Assembly (NCBI GenBank): GCA_016927965.1
Contig: JAFGLP010000140.1
Coordinates: 1 to 12,881, forward strand
DNA: 12,881 nt
From: Dehalococcoidia bacterium
Lineage (GTDB): Bacteria > Chloroflexota > Dehalococcoidia > GIF9 > UBA5629
Reading direction: 5' to 3'
Part shown: one piece after another, positions 12,158-12,881 of the stretch
Layout: the number at the start of each line of letters is the position of its first letter
Position numbering within the stretch: position 1 is the stretch's first letter
The notes under the pieces: model-generated
Databases searched by the model: none
What the model saw: only the letters and a program-made list of their open reading frames with translations
Told to the model about the DNA's origin: nothing
Position numbers and translations under genes: made by a program

Positions 12158-12186
12158 TTGACAGGACTGACATAATCCTGTAAACT
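12158..12186 (+). promoter_or_regulatory. Strong promoter for the secreted fn3 gene
   Basis: Perfect TTGACA (12158-12163), 17 bases, TAAACT (12181-12186). Just upstream two copies of TTAATATT (12136-12143 and 12147-12154, 11 bases apart) form an A/T-rich block placed like an UP element. The start near 12193 leaves a leader of about 38 bases. Confidence 0.55.
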
Positions 12187-12230
12187 CACGCTCAAATTCT
12201 TCAATCGAGTAAGTCGCCAGGAGGAGGCCA

Positions 12231-12881
12231 GTGAAAAGGTTATTATTTTGTGTCGTCCTGTCCCTGTTAGCAATTCAATTGTGCTTAGCGCCGGTCATGG
12301 CCGGCAGTCCTCCACCAACTGTAACCACCTTACCGGCCACCAATGTTACGCCTAATTCAGCCACCTTAAATGGCAGCATAAGCGGCCTGGTGAGCCAGTC
12401 TGCCGGAGGCATCGTACCGGCGGTCATGGTGAGCCCGATGGGGTTCTTCAGGTACGGCACATCCAGGGGCAGCTACACATCGCAAACAGCCCCGGTCAGT
12501 TGCGGCGGTCCGTTTGCCAGTCAATTCAGCGCCACGGTCACCGGGCTTATCCCCGGCATCACATACTATGCTGTTGCCGTGCTTGCCTGGCCATCGACCA
12601 CAGATTATAAGATCCAGCAAAATGATTACCTCATCTCATTCTTATCCACCGGTACGCATGGACTGGGTACAGGACTGGGCTATATTCCTGATTGGAAACT
12701 AAGTAATTTCGTAGTTGACTGGACTTATATCTACGGCAATGAGATAACATTCACAACGCCGGGCGGCGGAACGGTGGGCGGCGCCGGGCAGGGTGGTACA
12801 AACTCGGGCAATGGAGGTACTTCAACCGGCCCGGTACCCATGGCAAACATCGTAGTGCAGAGCGCTTCCATCGCCTCATCC
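12231..12881 (+). CDS. Secreted fn3-type protein, 3' end missing
   Basis: Open from a GTG at 12231 to the window edge (217 codons). AGGAGGAGG (12219-12227) precedes the GTG, and the first codons give K-R then a hydrophobic core, a clear signal peptide ending about residue 25 (P-V-M-A before G-S). There is no ATG option that keeps the signal peptide. An fn3-like domain follows: A-T-N-V-T-P-N-S-A-T-L-N-G (about 38-50), F-R-Y-G-T-S (about 79-84) and T-G-L-I-P-G-I-T-Y-Y (about 105-114), ending in T-F-T-T-P. A Gly/Thr/Asn-rich linker (about 176-202) then leads to N-I-V-V-Q-S-A-S at the edge, which looks like the start of another beta domain. It should be a large exported or surface protein; its binding target is unknown. 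Confidence 0.8.
   Translation, partial: MKRLLFCVVLSLLAIQLCLAPVMAGSPPPTVTTLPATNVTPNSATLNGSISGLVSQSAGGIVPAVMVSPMGFFRYGTSRGSYTSQTAPVSCGGPFASQFSATVTGLIPGITYYAVAVLAWPSTTDYKIQQNDYLISFLSTGTHGLGTGLGYIPDWKLSNFVVDWTYIYGNEITFTTPGGGTVGGAGQGGTNSGNGGTSTGPVPMANIVVQSASIASS

Noticed and set aside
12275..12620. Two minus-strand frames opposite the secreted fn3 gene
   Set aside because: They are shadows of a frame with signal peptide, ribosome binding site and fn3 motifs.
1..12881. tRNA, rRNA, riboswitch, IS element or CRISPR array
   Set aside because: I saw no cloverleaf-like segment, no conserved riboswitch core, no transposase and no regularly spaced repeats; a covariance-model scan was not possible here.

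Overview
The window looks like a piece of an anaerobic bacterial chromosome, most likely from Chloroflexota (class Dehalococcoidia or a relative). This is an inference from gene style, since there is no rRNA or tRNA here to prove it. The pointers are fibronectin-type-III-like (fn3) and Ig-like surface proteins, zinc-ribbon/membrane/fn3 proteins, a long multi-cluster 4Fe-4S protein with a winged-helix-like front end, a YkgJ-type cysteine-cluster protein, and single scattered acyl-CoA genes (crotonase, hotdog thioesterase, ketopantoate-type reductase). Gene density is high. I see no IS element, CRISPR array, phage gene or RNA gene.

Layout. Positions 1-2065 (+) hold a cysteine-rich cluster: the 3' end of a membrane/fn3 protein, a full-length paralogue with double zinc ribbon, Pro/Tyr-rich linker, one membrane helix and an outer fn3 domain, then a soluble triple zinc-ribbon protein and a small four-cysteine protein. 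An imperfect A/T-rich inverted repeat (2081-2186) separates these from an exonuclease III homologue (2223-3086) and an unknown 165-aa protein (3109-3606). A secreted DUF2680-like helical protein follows (3756-4241). A convergent stem-loop then leads to a minus-strand pair of two-helix membrane proteins (4372-4864). A 38-aa membrane ORF (4990-5106) and a 2-dehydropantoate 2-reductase homologue (5175-6116) are divergent from them. A 66-aa membrane protein (6158-6358, -) is divergent from an alpha/beta hydrolase (6461-7360, +), whose stop codon overlaps that of a crotonase-fold protein (7357-8145, -). A three-helix membrane protein with a broken zinc-protease motif (8291-8974) is divergent from the crotonase. 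It converges on a minus-strand set: hotdog thioesterase (10034-10471), an uncertain Cys-rich small ORF (9916-10107) and a secreted Ig-like protein (9073-9915). On the plus strand come the YkgJ-like protein (10597-10953), the 4Fe-4S protein (11069-12121) and the start of a secreted fn3 protein that runs off the window (12231-12881).

How the genes fit together. Most are short, separately promoted units and not one pathway. The crotonase, thioesterase and reductase suggest acyl-CoA and coenzyme A related metabolism, and the 4Fe-4S protein suggests low-potential redox chemistry, but nothing ties them into an operon. The fn3, Ig-like and DUF2680-like proteins belong to the cell envelope.

Two expression patterns stand out. 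Several genes without a Shine-Dalgarno sequence (3109, 6461, 10597) have a -35/-10 pair placed so that transcription should start within a few bases of the ATG, which suggests leaderless or near-leaderless mRNAs. Three genes with strong Shine-Dalgarno sequences (1742, 3756, 4864-minus) have a small hairpin ending exactly where the Shine-Dalgarno begins. No complete new system is demonstrable. The cysteine-rich cluster at 1-2065, the degenerate protease and the initiation patterns are the best leads.
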